Positions 8,425 to 18,076 of a DNA stretch of 64,000 bases are shown piece after piece. The position numbers and the translations under genes were made by a program. Origin of the DNA: Rhizobium acidisoli (lineage in GTDB: Bacteria; Pseudomonadota; Alphaproteobacteria; Rhizobiales; Rhizobiaceae); contig NZ_CP035000.1 of the NCBI RefSeq assembly GCF_002531755.2, positions 637,881-701,880 on the forward strand. The letters are read 5' to 3'. Position 1 is the first letter of the stretch; every line of letters begins with the position of its first letter. The notes beneath the pieces were generated by a model. That model was not told where the DNA came from. It was given only the letters and a program-made list of their open reading frames with translations, and did not search any database.

Positions 8425-10010
8425 TTACGTGCGCCGCTTCCTGGTTTTCTGACCTGTTCCACTTTTTACCGATTGTGTTTGGGGCGTCGGTGGGACGTAG
8501 TCCTGCAGGAAGTGTCCCTTCTTCCAAGCGGGCACGAAATCTCCAGCCCAGTATCTTGAGAGTGTGCGGTTCACTCTCCTCAGTACGGTCTGCTGCAACT
8601 CGGGGCGGAAGCGAAGCGCGTTCTGGAGCAGCAGACTGGTTGCGAGCATCGCAGTCGACGACACTCTGGGCGGTGACCAAAGAAGCTTTAGCGTGTCATC
8701 AAGTACGTTCAGATGAGATTGCATGTCGGCCTTTTCTACTCCGAGGCAACGCGCGATAGCGAACAAGCGATGCCGCGTTTCGGGCGTCGTTTGCTTGACA
8801 ATATTGGCCAAGACGTTCGCGTTAAAGGTCACTGGCCCGTGGCAGATGACGGCAAGATCGGCGGTCAGCAACGCGTATCGTTCCGCCGATAGTAATCTCT
8901 CATCCGTCGCCACCATCAATACGGATTGTAACCATGCACCCTCGACTTGCTGAGATGCTGCCCAAATCCTGTAGCGCTTGTCATCGCTGAGGAGCATTGC
9001 TCCGTGCTCACGAGCAACGAAAATAGGATCCAGCGATCCGCCATCCAACCGCTCCATGATTTCCGGGTCGGCATCTTCAGGTGCATGCACGGGAACGACT
9101 TCGCACTCTGAATTCAGTGAATCCATCCTGGCCTGTATCGCGGCTGTCCTGGCTGCGCGACGCTGGGGGGTCATCTCGTCGTAATAGAACTTCCCATTGT
9201 GGTAAAAAGCAGTTCCTGACATTTCCGGACCCTCGACAACCTCGGTGTCGTCGTCCTGCAGTTTTATCAGTTCGTCCAGCGTTGATCGTGGAACCAAGAC
9301 GCGGCCGAAAATCTCCTTTAGGATCGGCATGGCACCGATTTCGACTGCCGCCCAGTGTGTGAGCGTATCGAGCACGATCGCTTCCCCGAGAAATCGCCTC
9401 ACCGTTTGTGCAGCGTAATTTCGCTCCGGCAGCGTGCCTTCGCAGACCTCTATCTCAATTCGTTTGGAACGAAGGGTGTCCGCCATAGCCGCAGCGGAGC
9501 TTCCCGAAATTTCCGCGAGGATCGAGATCGGAACATGTTGTCTGGTGTATTGATCAAGGAGCCGCTCCTGCCGCTCACTGTGCTGGCGCACGACGTCCAA
9601 GAACGGTTCGAGGTCATCATCAGCGGATTTGATGATCCAGAAACCGTTCTCATTAGGGAAACGCTCGTTGAAGTTCTCCGAAACGTCGCGATGGGAGTGA
9701 AGGTATTCATGCTCGATGGCATTGAGGGTCCACCTTCGCTCGCGTCCGAGACCGTCGGTGACCACGAAGCTATCGCCAACGCTGCAGCCAAAGGCGCTTG
9801 CGGCAAGGACGTGCGACTGATCGAATTTCCGCTCGACAGGCTTGCCGGGGCTCGCGACCACCGTGAAGTCTATCGTTTGGCCGTCGTCAGAACTGAGAGA
9901 CACCCATTTCCCAATTGCGAGGGGACCGGCGCTCAAAGTCTGTAGGTGGGACAGGCAACTGAAAGTCAGCCCCAGCCATTTCAGGTTGACCGCGGCCTCG
10001 TTCCGGTTCG
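8425..10010 (-). pseudogene. PIN-like nuclease gene, 5' end removed by IS21
   Basis: About 528 codons remain open up to the IS21 end at 10010, where the original coding start is lost. The N-terminal part is small and beta-rich, with some resemblance to GreA-type C-terminal domains (VGDSFVVTDGLGRE). The central part looks like a PIN-type ribonuclease: AIVLDTLTHWAA, then VPRSTLDEL, then GAMLLSDDKRYR supply the spaced acidic residues. The C-terminal part is helical. Reading straight into IS21 adds about 80 antisense-IS codons that are not part of the protein. Large PIN fusions of this sort often lie in defence regions, which fits the HsdR-like gene nearby, but the function is unproven. The right flank of IS21 does not obviously restore the missing N-terminus. 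Confidence 0.55.
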
Positions 10011-10082
10011 TGTTGGTTTCCACGCGGAACTGAGCCGGTTTTTCCACCGAGAAGTGAGCCACCTCTGAGTATGGTTTTCTGA

Positions 10083-10877
10083 TCAGGGTTTGGTCAAGGG
10101 ATTGGTTTTTTCTCCTTTCCTCTGTGCTGCGGCAGCCGAGCTGGCTTTGAATCGGAAGCTGTCGTTGCCGGTTTCCAGGATATGACAACGATGGGTCAGG
10201 CGGTCGAGCAGAGCGGTCGTCATCTTGGCGTCCCCAAAGACGGTGGCCCACTCGCTGAAGCTGAGGTTGGTGGTAATGATGACGCTGGTGCGTTCATAAA
10301 GCTTGCTCAGCAGATGGAAGAGCAGCGCTCCGCCTGAGGCACTGAACGGAAGGTATCCGAGTTCATCGAGGATCAGCAGATCGAGGCGAACCAGCGTCTC
10401 AGCGATCTGGCCCGCCTTGCCTTTGGCCTTCTCCTGCTCGAGCGCATTGACCAATTCTATGGTCGAGAAGAAGCGAACTTTTCGGCGATGATGCTCAATC
10501 GCCTGGACTGCGAGGGCGGTCGCGACATGTGTTTTTCCTGTGCCCGGTCCGCCGACAAGCACAATATTATGCGCTCCGTCCATGAACTCGCATCGGTGCA
10601 ACTGGCGCACCGTCGCTTCGTTGATCTCGCTGGCGGCGAAGTCGAACCCGGAGATGTCCTTGTAGGCTGGGAAGCGAGCAGCCTTCATGTGATAGGCGAT
10701 GGAACGGACCTCGCGCTCGGCCATCTCGGCCTTCAGCAACTGGGACAGGATCGGCACGGCCGCATCGAAAGCCGGGGCTCCTTGCTCGATCAGGTCAGTG
10801 ACAGCCTGGGCCATGCCATACATCTTCAGGCTACGCAGCATGATGACGACTGCGGCGCTGGCAGGATCATGACGCAT
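10083..10877 (-). CDS. istB: IS21 helper ATPase IstB
   Basis: A 264-residue AAA+ ATPase related to DnaC that controls target choice and activates IstA during IS21 transposition. Walker A is VGGPGTGKT (108-116) and Walker [10 protein letters not shown] (Asp171). Residues TTNLSFSEW and [13 protein letters not shown] are typical of the family. The ATG at 10877 was chosen because it overlaps the end of istA by 11 bases and gives the usual N-terminus; an earlier in-frame ATG would add 15 residues inside istA. The frame is intact. Confidence 0.95.
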   Translation of the reverse strand: MRHDPASAAVVIMLRSLKMYGMAQAVTDLIEQGAPAFDAAVPILSQLLKAEMAEREVRSIAYHMKAARFPAYKDISGFDFAASEINEATVRQLHRCEFMDGAHNIVLVGGPGTGKTHVATALAVQAIEHHRRKVRFFSTIELVNALEQEKAKGKAGQIAETLVRLDLLILDELGYLPFSASGGALLFHLLSKLYERTSVIITTNLSFSEWATVFGDAKMTTALLDRLTHRCHILETGNDSFRFKASSAAAAQRKGEKTNPLTKP

Positions 10878-12357
10878 GGCGACCTCCGATCCGGACGCGC
10901 AGACCATCGTAGCGCTCGACATTGGCCTTGGGTTCGTGAAGCAAGGTCAACGCGTGTGGCGTATCGATATCGGGGCCATCGGTCGTCTTGCCGTCGATCA
11001 GCCGATGCAGCAGGTTCAGCACATGCGTCTTCGTCGCTACGCCCGCATCCAGAGCCAGTTCCACAGCCCTGACGACGACCTGTTCGTCGTGATGAAGAAC
11101 GAGAGCAAGGATATCGACCATCTCACGATCACCGCCAGGGCGGCGAAGCATCTGGTCCTGCAGCCGTCGAAAGGCCAACGGCAATTCCAGGAAGGGCGCA
11201 CCATTGCGCAGGGCACCAGGTTTGCGTTGGATGACCGCAAGGTAATGCCGCCAGTCGTAAATCGTTCGCGGCGGTTTGTCGTGACTCCTCTCAATAACCC
11301 GCGCATGCTCGCATAGGATATTGCCCTCGGCCGCAACGACCAGCCGCTCCGGATAAATCCGCAGGCTGACGGGCCGGTTAGCAAACGACGCGGGCACGCT
11401 GTAGCGGTTCCGCTCGAAGGTAATCAGGCAAGTCGGCGAGACGCGCTTGCTCTGTTCGACAAAGCCATCGAAAGCGGCAGGTAATGCCATCAGAGCAGCC
11501 TGCTCGGCGACCCAGATGTCCGCAATCGTGCCGGGCAAAGTGCCGTGCTGGGTCTCGCGCCACAGGTCTTGGCAATGCTGTTCCAGCCATGCGTTCAACG
11601 CCAATAAATCCGGGAAGTCCGGCATCTGTTGCCACAGCCGCGGTCGGGCATCCTGGACGTTTTTCTCGACCTGACCCTTCTCCCAACCCGCGGCGGGATT
11701 GCAGAACTCAGGCGCAAAGACGTAGTGGTTCGTCATTGCCAGGAAACGGATATTGACCTGTCGCTCCTTGCCGCGGCCAACACGGTCGACTGCAGTCTTC
11801 ATGTTATCGTAGATGCCGCGACTAGGCACACCGCCGAACACGCGGAAGCCGTGCCAATGAGCGTCAAAGAGCATCTCGTGGGTTTGCAGCAGGTAGGCCC
11901 TGATCAGAAAAGCTCGGCTGTGCGATAGCTTGATGTGGGCGACCTGAAGCTTCGTGCGTTCGCCGCCGATCACGGCATAGTCCTCACTCCAATCAAATTG
12001 GAATGCCTCGCCAGCGCGGAAAGACAGCGGAACGAATATGCCGCGGCCCGATATCTGCTGCTCAATCCGCCACTCACGGGCGAAGGCGGCGACCCGGCCG
12101 TAGGACCCGGTAAAGCCCAGAGCCATCAGATCGGCATGAAGTTGCTTCAGCGTTCGGCGCTGCTTGCGTGACCTCCCGGCCTCGGTCTTCAGCCAGCCAG
12201 CGAGTTTGTCGGCGAACGGATCAAGCTTGCTTGGTCGTTCCGGTACCGTGAACTTCGGCTCGATCGTGCCGGCGCTCAAATACTTCGCGATCGTATTGCG
12301 CGACAATCCGGTTCGTCGGCTGATCTCGCGGATCGACTGCTTCTCCCGAAGCGCCAT
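10867..12357 (-). CDS. istA: IS21 transposase IstA
   Basis: A 496-residue DDE transposase. Residues 4-28 form a helix-turn-helix ([21 protein letters not shown]). The catalytic core shows Asp122 (FQFDWSED), Asp184 (GIYDNMKT) and Glu231 (GQVEKNV), followed by the IstA C-terminal beta-barrel ([19 protein letters not shown]). The length is normal for the family. Together with istB it makes the element look autonomous. Its promoter lies in about 135 bases between the right inverted repeat and the ATG. Confidence 0.95.
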   Translation of the reverse strand: MALREKQSIREISRRTGLSRNTIAKYLSAGTIEPKFTVPERPSKLDPFADKLAGWLKTEAGRSRKQRRTLKQLHADLMALGFTGSYGRVAAFAREWRIEQQISGRGIFVPLSFRAGEAFQFDWSEDYAVIGGERTKLQVAHIKLSHSRAFLIRAYLLQTHEMLFDAHWHGFRVFGGVPSRGIYDNMKTAVDRVGRGKERQVNIRFLAMTNHYVFAPEFCNPAAGWEKGQVEKNVQDARPRLWQQMPDFPDLLALNAWLEQHCQDLWRETQHGTLPGTIADIWVAEQAALMALPAAFDGFVEQSKRVSPTCLITFERNRYSVPASFANRPVSLRIYPERLVVAAEGNILCEHARVIERSHDKPPRTIYDWRHYLAVIQRKPGALRNGAPFLELPLAFRRLQDQMLRRPGGDREMVDILALVLHHDEQVVVRAVELALDAGVATKTHVLNLLHRLIDGKTTDGPDIDTPHALTLLHEPKANVERYDGLRVRIGGRHAS

Positions 12358-12736
12358 CCGACGGATGATATTTAAGTCCCATGTGGATCACTCCGTTGCC
12401 CCCGTCGCTCACCGCGTTGGGGGAAGGTTCACATGGCTCAATTCTCAATGGAAATTATGCGCCTAACCGGCTCAGTTCTGCGTGGAAACCAACACCGTTG
12501 AGTACAAAAGCGGCAGGCGAAAACTCGATACCAGGTCGAACTCGATCTGGGGCAACGTGAACCTAAAGTCCGTCGCTCGCGACCTAGACGAAGAGGCAAT
12601 GCCGTTTCTGTCGGATAGCTCTCAGAGTGGCAAATCCGACAGCGAAATTTCTCTACCAAAACCAGATCAGGTTGAGTCGTTGTTGACACCGCCTCTTGAG
12701 CCGTCGACAACTGCATCAAATACACAGGAGATAAGC

Positions 12737-13144
12737 ATGGCCGACGAGACTGATACTGCAACCGGTGCCGATGTGCCGGCCGTTGTCGAAACGCCAGTTA
12801 CGTCGAAGAAACAGCGCAAACCCAGGGCCAAGAAAGCCGCGGCACTCGAGACCGCGTCAGCTGACACTACGGCAGGGCCAGCAGCTGGTCTGGCCGGCGC
12901 CGGTGGTGTGAAGAGGAGAGGGCGCAAGACAAAGGTGGTCGAAGCTGCCGCGAGTGCCAAACGCGCACCTGTGCGCCGCGCTCCAAAGGCTGTGCAGCCG
13001 GCGCCTGCCGCGCCGATGACAGCGATAGACGAGATGGCAGACCTTTTGCAGTTGGAAGAGGAAAATCAGCGGCTGCGCAAGCTTCTGGCTGAAAAACTTC
13101 GCGCTGAAAATGCCGATCTGCGCAAACGGCTGAAGCTCGATTGA
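12737..13144 (+). CDS. SyrB-like small regulator
   Basis: A 135-residue, Ala/Lys/Arg-rich protein beginning MADETDTATGADVP and ending in a heptad-like helix (EENQRLRKLLAEKL, ENADLRKRL). Both ends are those of rhizobial SyrB proteins, described as negative regulators acting in the syrM/nodD3 circuit of Sinorhizobium meliloti. The central part, which in SyrB carries a transposase_8-like helix-turn-helix as I remember it, is replaced by a short Ala-rich, AT-hook-like basic linker (KRRGRKTK), so DNA binding may differ. The ATG at 12737 has a caggag site six bases upstream; the frame is open further upstream to the IS21 end, but that part has no coding character. Confidence 0.65.
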   Translation: MADETDTATGADVPAVVETPVTSKKQRKPRAKKAAALETASADTTAGPAAGLAGAGGVKRRGRKTKVVEAAASAKRAPVRRAPKAVQPAPAAPMTAIDEMADLLQLEEENQRLRKLLAEKLRAENADLRKRLKLD

Positions 13145-13268
13145 TATAAGCAGCCGGTCAACCGCCGGCCGCATTTCCATGCAAGAGATACAATTTGGCA
13201 ACGGTGAATGCTGTTGCCGGAACTGAAACTTGCAGCCTGCTTGCGGGATAAAACGCGAGGTCAGATAG

Positions 13269-13823
13269 ATGGCATCTCCCTGGAAATTTCTTGCCCGACT
13301 GGTCTCACCGGGACGCGAACAAAAGCGAAAAAGCGACTCGACCGAGAAGGTTTCGGCGGAGGCGTTGCCTAGTTCTGGTCCGACTGAAACGCCTGCCGAG
13401 GACAGCCTGAATAGCGATGGTCGGCCGGCAGGCGCGGAGCTACCTCGTCACGGTCAACCCGGTGCAATTTCCATCGAGCCTGTGCATTCCGAAGAAGCCG
13501 AAAGCGATGTCCAGGACAAGGTCGACGGCGAAGTCGCCGAAATCGTGGAGGTCGCTGATCCCACTATATCCGGTGGTACCGGTTTCGACGTCACCGCTGT
13601 GAATGATGCCGCTAGAATCAAGCGAACTGCCGAGGTCGCACCGCGCGAGCAAAGGCGCCGCAGCAAGGAAGCGGTGGCGATTGCGAACGATCCCCAATTT
13701 ATCCAAACTGCAAACGGGATGAGCCTCGATGACGAGATCAGGATGCTCAGGGATCAGCTGGCCAGAAAGCTAACGTTGCAAAACGCGCAGTTGAGAAAAA
13801 TGCTAGAGCGGTTTGAACGGTGA
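13269..13823 (+). CDS. Hypothetical protein with a SyrB-type C-terminal helix
   Basis: A 184-residue protein in the same direction as, and 124 bases after, the SyrB-like gene. Residues 1-120 are acidic and probably disordered. A basic patch follows (REQRRRSKEA), then a terminal helix with MSLDDEIRMLRDQLARKL and NAQLRKMLERF, which parallels the C-terminus of the preceding gene (LRxLLAxKL then NAxLRKxL). The pair may hetero-oligomerise through these helices (inference). I recognise no enzymatic domain. A ribosome-binding site is not obvious, although gcgaggtcagat precedes the ATG. Confidence 0.6.
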   Translation: MASPWKFLARLVSPGREQKRKSDSTEKVSAEALPSSGPTETPAEDSLNSDGRPAGAELPRHGQPGAISIEPVHSEEAESDVQDKVDGEVAEIVEVADPTISGGTGFDVTAVNDAARIKRTAEVAPREQRRRSKEAVAIANDPQFIQTANGMSLDDEIRMLRDQLARKLTLQNAQLRKMLERFER

Positions 13824-13960
13824 GCGTGGCGCGCTGCCTACCCTTTAAGCTTGTTGCAGGCGAACAATCTCAGATTTGAATAGGGCGTCACCAGTTCGAG
13901 TCCTTTCAAGGCGAGCCAATTCGCCGCGTTCAACCATGTAGCCGCGCCCGTTCGTCTGAA

Positions 13961-14428
13961 CTATTCTGAAACCGGAACGAACATGCCGAGCTTAAGGTCC
14001 TTCAGGACAACATTGGTATGAATGCGCTTGATCTGGGGATTCTCGGACATCAGATTGGCCGTGAGCTCGTCATAGTGCTCGACACTGCGCGCGGTGATGA
14101 TGGCAACCAAGTCGACCGCGCCGGTCACATAGTAGACCTGTTGGATATGCTCCTGCTTGGCCAGCCAGACCCGGAACTTGGATAGTGCGTCGTAGTTCTC
14201 GCGTTCGATCTCCATGCCTGCGATGAATGTCATGGGATTACCGACAGCCTTGCGGTCGACAAGTGCAATCTCGGCGGTGATGATGCCGCAATCACGCAAC
14301 CGCTTGAGGCGCCGCTGCACCGCTGACGCGGAGAGTCCCATAAGGTCGCCGATCGCCTCAGCCTTTATCTGGCAATCGAGCTGGATGATGCCGAGAATTT
14401 TGCGGTCATAAGAGTCAATTGGTTCCAT
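13961..14428 (-). CDS. Lrp/AsnC-family regulator, divergent to the homoserine operon
   Basis: A 155-residue feast/famine regulator. Residues 5-60 form the AsnC winged helix (DSYDRKILGIIQLD, LMGLSASAVQRRLKRL) and residues 70-150 the RAM ligand-binding domain (VYYVTGAVDLVAII). It is transcribed away from hom, 233 bases distant, the usual position for a local activator that senses the substrate amino acid. A second Lrp protein closes the operon at 24909. Homoserine, aspartate or a related amino acid is the likely effector (inference). Confidence 0.88.
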   Translation of the reverse strand: MEPIDSYDRKILGIIQLDCQIKAEAIGDLMGLSASAVQRRLKRLRDCGIITAEIALVDRKAVGNPMTFIAGMEIERENYDALSKFRVWLAKQEHIQQVYYVTGAVDLVAIITARSVEHYDELTANLMSENPQIKRIHTNVVLKDLKLGMFVPVSE

Positions 14429-14661
14429 GGTGTCATTCCTTCGCCCTGGTTCGGACGCATCATATGCATAGTTTGCGCGGCGAAGCCGCAGAATCCCGGC
14501 GATCTATGCGGCCATTATTTCCAATCTGCCTATTTCGGATGGATGCTGCGCAATTGTGGCCGGCGCAGTGCAGACCGGCCAATCTTTTGGTCGTTCTGCG
14601 GGCTTCCGGCTGACTCTCTGCGCCTTCATGCTGTTCCCATCACTCAAGATGAGGAACCGAC
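14429..14661. promoter_or_regulatory. Divergent control region lrp / hom
   Basis: These 233 bases must carry both promoters and the Lrp binding sites. A short hairpin gcggc-gaa-gccgc lies at 14477-14489. AT-rich patches such as catatgcatag (near 14461) and ccattatttcc (near 14511) lie between the two genes and are candidates for Lrp contacts or -10 regions, but no exact operator can be assigned by eye. Confidence 0.45.
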
Positions 14662-15726
14662 ATGGTACAATACAACATCGCGCTTATCGGGTTTGGTGGA
14701 GTCAACCGGGCTCTTGCCCAGCTCGTCGCCGAGCGGAACGAGCAATGGCAGGCGGAGCTTGGCTTTCGGCTCAACATCGTTGCCGTCACCGACCTCGATC
14801 TCGGTTCGGTTGTCTCGGCTAACGGTATCGATGCGCGCATGCTCGTCGAGACGAAATTCGAAAGAGGCGGCTTCGCCAAGCTGTCTGGCGGATCAGCCGA
14901 GGCCGACAATGAGAAGGTCATCCGGCACGCACCTGCCGACATCATTGCGGAAGCCACCTTCACTAACCCCGATGATGGTGAACCGGCCGTTTCCCATTGC
15001 CGCTGGGCGCTTGAGAGCGGCAAGCACGTCGTGACAACGAACAAGGGGCCGGCTGCGCTTGCGGCGGCCGAACTGAAAATGCTCGCTCGGCGCCACCATG
15101 TCGCTTTCGAATACGAAGGAGCGGTGATGAGCGGAACACCGGTCATCCGCATGGCGAAAACCACACTTGCCGGCGCGTGCCTCACTGGTTTCGAAGGTAT
15201 CCTCAACGGCACCTCGAATTACGTTTTGGGTCGCATGGAGGCGGGGCTTGGCTTTTCCGCAGCTGTGAGCGAGGCGCAGGCGATGGGTTATGCCGAGGCC
15301 GATCCGACTGCAGACGTCGAGGGTTACGATGTGCGGCTCAAGGTGGTCATCCTGGCGAATGAACTGCTGGGTGGCGCGCTCAAGCCGGCCGATGTGTCCT
15401 GCAAGGGAATCTCGTCGCTTACCGCATCCGATATCGAGGCCGCCGCTAAGGACGGCTGCCGCTGGAAGTTGATCGGCTCAGCCTACCGCAATGAGAACGG
15501 CCGGATCGAAGCCTCCGTGGCACCGCGCCGCCTCGCCCTCGACCATCCGCTCGCAGGGGTAAGTGGGGCCACCAATGCGATTTCATTCCGGACCGATTTG
15601 CTTGGCGCCGTTACCGTTACCGGTCCGGGAGCCGGGCGCGTCGAGACGGCCTATGCGCTTCTCTCGGATATTATCGCCATCCACCGTGCCGAACCGGCCT
15701 ACACGACGAAGGAAGCCGCAGAATGA
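14662..15726 (+). CDS. hom: Homoserine dehydrogenase
   Basis: A 354-residue enzyme converting homoserine and aspartate semialdehyde with NAD(P). The nucleotide site is GFGGVN (10-15), the catalytic region has VTTNKGP (Lys128), and the substrate site has [19 protein letters not shown] with Asp223 and Lys227 matching the family's conserved Asp and Lys. A C-terminal ACT regulatory domain, present in biosynthetic enzymes of about 430 residues, is missing. This fits a catabolic enzyme not inhibited by threonine (inference). Its stop overlaps the ATG of the aldehyde dehydrogenase (ATGA at 15723-15726), so the two are coupled. It is the first gene of the operon. Confidence 0.9.
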   Translation: MVQYNIALIGFGGVNRALAQLVAERNEQWQAELGFRLNIVAVTDLDLGSVVSANGIDARMLVETKFERGGFAKLSGGSAEADNEKVIRHAPADIIAEATFTNPDDGEPAVSHCRWALESGKHVVTTNKGPAALAAAELKMLARRHHVAFEYEGAVMSGTPVIRMAKTTLAGACLTGFEGILNGTSNYVLGRMEAGLGFSAAVSEAQAMGYAEADPTADVEGYDVRLKVVILANELLGGALKPADVSCKGISSLTASDIEAAAKDGCRWKLIGSAYRNENGRIEASVAPRRLALDHPLAGVSGATNAISFRTDLLGAVTVTGPGAGRVETAYALLSDIIAIHRAEPAYTTKEAAE

Positions 15727-17132
15727 CCGCAGCGAAGCCCCTGATCGCTCAGCGTGAGGACGGGATCGACGTTCTGAACCCCTATGACGGCTCGCTTGTC
15801 GGGCGCGTAATGGTGAGCGACCCCGACGATGTCGACGCACTTCTAACCCGCGCGAGACAGGGAACGGCGCTGTCGCGCGCACTGCCCCGGCATCGCAGGG
15901 CGGCCATTCTGGAAAAGGCTGCAAGGCTAGTCGACGAGCAAAGCGAGGACTTCGCCCGCACCATTGTCCGCGAGGCGGGCAAGACGATCGTACAGGCACG
16001 TAAGGAGACGTTGCGCTGCGTCAATACACTGAAGCTCTCTGCGGAGGAGGCCAAGCGCAATGCCGGAGAGATCGTTCCGTTCGATGCCTACGCGGGCTCG
16101 GAGGCGCGTCAGGGTTGGTTTACCAGGGAACCACTCGGGATCATCGCCGCCATCACGCCGTACAACGACCCCCTGAACCTCGTCGCGCACAAACTCGGCC
16201 CCGCGATTGCCGGGGGCAATGCGGTTCTTTTGAAGCCTTCCGAGCTTGCGCCGTTTTCGGCACTCAAGCTGGTCGAGACATTGATTAAAGCAGGCCTGCC
16301 GGAAGCAATCGTCACCGTGGCAATCGGTGGTGCGGAGCTAGGGCGCGCAATCGTTTCGGCCCGGGATGTTCGGATGGTGTCGTTTACCGGTGGGTTTGCG
16401 ACAGGGGAGGCGATCTCCCGGTCCGCCGGCTTGAAGAAACTTGCCATGGATCTCGGCGGCAACGCGCCGGTCATCGTGATGGCAGACTGCAATATCGGCA
16501 AGGCGGTAGAGGGATGCGTTTCCGGAGGCTACTGGGCGGCTGGCCAAAACTGCATCGGCACACAACGCATCCTCGTTCAGGCCGCCTGCTATGACCGCTT
16601 TCGTGACGCCTTCGTGGCCGGAACCGCAAGGGTTGTCGCCGGCGATCCGAGTTCTGAGGGGACGGACGTCGGGCCGATGATTTCGGAGGCTGCGGCCGAG
16701 CGGGCGGAGGTTGCTGTCGATGAGGCGATCAGTGGCGGTGCGCGGCTTCTTTGCGGGCACCAGCGCAAGCGCGCAATCTACAGTCCGACAGTCCTCGAGA
16801 GTGTTCCGCATGACGGCCGGCTCTGGCGGGAGGAAATCTTTGCGCCGGTGGTTATGCTCGAACGTTTCGAGACGCTTAGGGACGCGATCCGTCTGGCCAA
16901 CGAGCCCGACTACAGCCTGCACGCGGGAATTTTCACGGACAATCTCGCTGACGCGCTGGAGGCGGCTGCCGGCATAGAAGCCGGCGGAGTCATGATCAAC
17001 GACTCCTCGGACTATCGCTTCGACGCCATGCCCTTCGGAGGCTTCAAGCATGGCAGCATGGGACGCGAGGGCGTGCGTTTTGCCTACGAGGATATGACGC
17101 AGCCGAAAGTAATCTGCATCAACCGCGCCTGA
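15723..17132 (+). CDS. Aldehyde dehydrogenase, candidate aspartate-semialdehyde oxidase
   Basis: A 469-residue NAD(P)-dependent aldehyde dehydrogenase. The oxyanion Asn148 (TPYND), cofactor Lys171 (LLKPSE), FTGG turn (221-224) and nucleophile Cys277 (GQNCIGTQR) are present. The usual general-base glutamate in ELGG is Asp243 here (MDLGGNAP), a conservative but notable change. Position directly after and overlapping hom suggests that it oxidises aspartate semialdehyde to aspartate; succinate semialdehyde or another small aldehyde remains possible. The length and motif order are normal. Confidence 0.85.
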   Translation: MTAAKPLIAQREDGIDVLNPYDGSLVGRVMVSDPDDVDALLTRARQGTALSRALPRHRRAAILEKAARLVDEQSEDFARTIVREAGKTIVQARKETLRCVNTLKLSAEEAKRNAGEIVPFDAYAGSEARQGWFTREPLGIIAAITPYNDPLNLVAHKLGPAIAGGNAVLLKPSELAPFSALKLVETLIKAGLPEAIVTVAIGGAELGRAIVSARDVRMVSFTGGFATGEAISRSAGLKKLAMDLGGNAPVIVMADCNIGKAVEGCVSGGYWAAGQNCIGTQRILVQAACYDRFRDAFVAGTARVVAGDPSSEGTDVGPMISEAAAERAEVAVDEAISGGARLLCGHQRKRAIYSPTVLESVPHDGRLWREEIFAPVVMLERFETLRDAIRLANEPDYSLHAGIFTDNLADALEAAAGIEAGGVMINDSSDYRFDAMPFGGFKHGSMGREGVRFAYEDMTQPKVICINRA

Positions 17133-17267
17133 CGCGCGGAGACTCTGCAAAAAATCTCGCAATCGGGCAGGCTAAACTCTCAAATGAGACCAACTGCGCG
17201 GCCAAGCTGTGCGGGTTAGCGATAAGCTAAGGGAAAACAAGTCGCTCAGACGTGGGGAACGAAGTGA

Positions 17268-18047
17268 ATGATGACCGATGATTCCTACGCGCTACGCGTG
17301 GATGACGTGCATAAGAGCTACGGCTCCCATGAAGTGCTGAAGGGAATTTCCCTTGCAGCGAGAAAGGGCGATGTGATCTCGCTGATCGGTTCCTCCGGTT
17401 CTGGCAAGAGCACATTTCTGCGCTGCATTAACTTTCTGGAGATTCCCGATCGCGGCCGCTTCGTCATCAATGGTGAGGAAGTGCTGATGAAGGCCGAAAG
17501 GGAGGGCAAGGTCCATCCCGCCAACTGGCGGCAGGTGGAGCGCATTCGCGCCGGCCTAGGCATGGTATTTCAAAGTTTCAACCTCTGGGCCCACATGACC
17601 GTGCTGGAGAATGTGATCGAAGCGCCAGTGCATGTCCTGGGCACCAGTCGCAGGGAAGCCATAGAGAAGGCGGAGGCCCTACTGCACAAGGTAGGCCTTT
17701 ACGAAAAGCGCGACGCCTATCCGGCTTTCCTGTCAGGCGGCCAGCAGCAGCGCGCTTCCATCGCGCGAGCGCTCTGTATCGAGCCCTCGGTGATGCTGTT
17801 CGACGAACCGACATCGGCGCTTGATCCCGAACTTGTCGGGGAGGTGCTCAAGGTTATCCGCAATCTGGCCGAAGAGGGCCGCACGATGCTGCTGGTCACG
17901 CATGAGATGAAATTTGCCCGCGACGTTTCGAATCACGTGATGTTCCTCCATCGCGGCCGCGTGGAGGAAGAGGGCACGCCAGAACAGATTTTCGGCAATC
18001 CGTCTAGCGAGCGTTGCCGTGAGTTCACCAGTGCATCGCGTCACTAA
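17268..18047 (+). CDS. Polar amino-acid ABC importer, ATP-binding subunit
   Basis: A 259-residue ATPase of the HisP/GlnQ type that powers import from the cytoplasmic face. Walker A is GSSGSGKST (41-49), the signature LSGGQQQRA, Walker B VMLFDEPTSALDPE and the H-loop LLVTHEM. It opens the transporter part of the operon, 135 bases after the aldehyde dehydrogenase; the order ATPase, binding protein, permease, permease is that of histidine/octopine-type systems. Two consecutive ATGs (17268 and 17271) follow a gggga site; either may be used. Confidence 0.93.
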   Translation: MMTDDSYALRVDDVHKSYGSHEVLKGISLAARKGDVISLIGSSGSGKSTFLRCINFLEIPDRGRFVINGEEVLMKAEREGKVHPANWRQVERIRAGLGMVFQSFNLWAHMTVLENVIEAPVHVLGTSRREAIEKAEALLHKVGLYEKRDAYPAFLSGGQQQRASIARALCIEPSVMLFDEPTSALDPELVGEVLKVIRNLAEEGRTMLLVTHEMKFARDVSNHVMFLHRGRVEEEGTPEQIFGNPSSERCREFTSASRH

Positions 18048-18076
18048 CGCTACACGCTTCAATATAAAAAAGGGGA

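Larger units (their letters stand above)
10011..12494 (-). mobile_element. IS21-family insertion sequence
   Basis: A 2484-bp element with istA and istB on the minus strand and long terminal inverted repeats: tgttggtttccacgcggaac at 10011-10030 matches the complement of the right end (cgtggaaaccaaca at 12481-12494) and continues with only a few mismatches through ctgagccggtt. The ends are TG...CA as usual for IS21. The flanking bases (…ggttcg on the left, ccgttg… on the right) do not form a clear 4-8-bp duplication, so the flanks may have been rearranged after insertion. Confidence 0.92.

Noticed and set aside
10011..10251. Upstream 80 codons of the PIN-like open frame
   Set aside because: These bases are the left end of IS21 and part of the istB coding region, so the apparent N-terminus is a read-through artefact, not protein.
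13880..13925. tRNA-like 3' end (agttcgagtcct … gcgagcca)
   Set aside because: The T-loop-like bases are there, but the flanking stem bases do not pair and no anticodon or acceptor arm can be built, so it is not a tRNA or a convincing attachment site.
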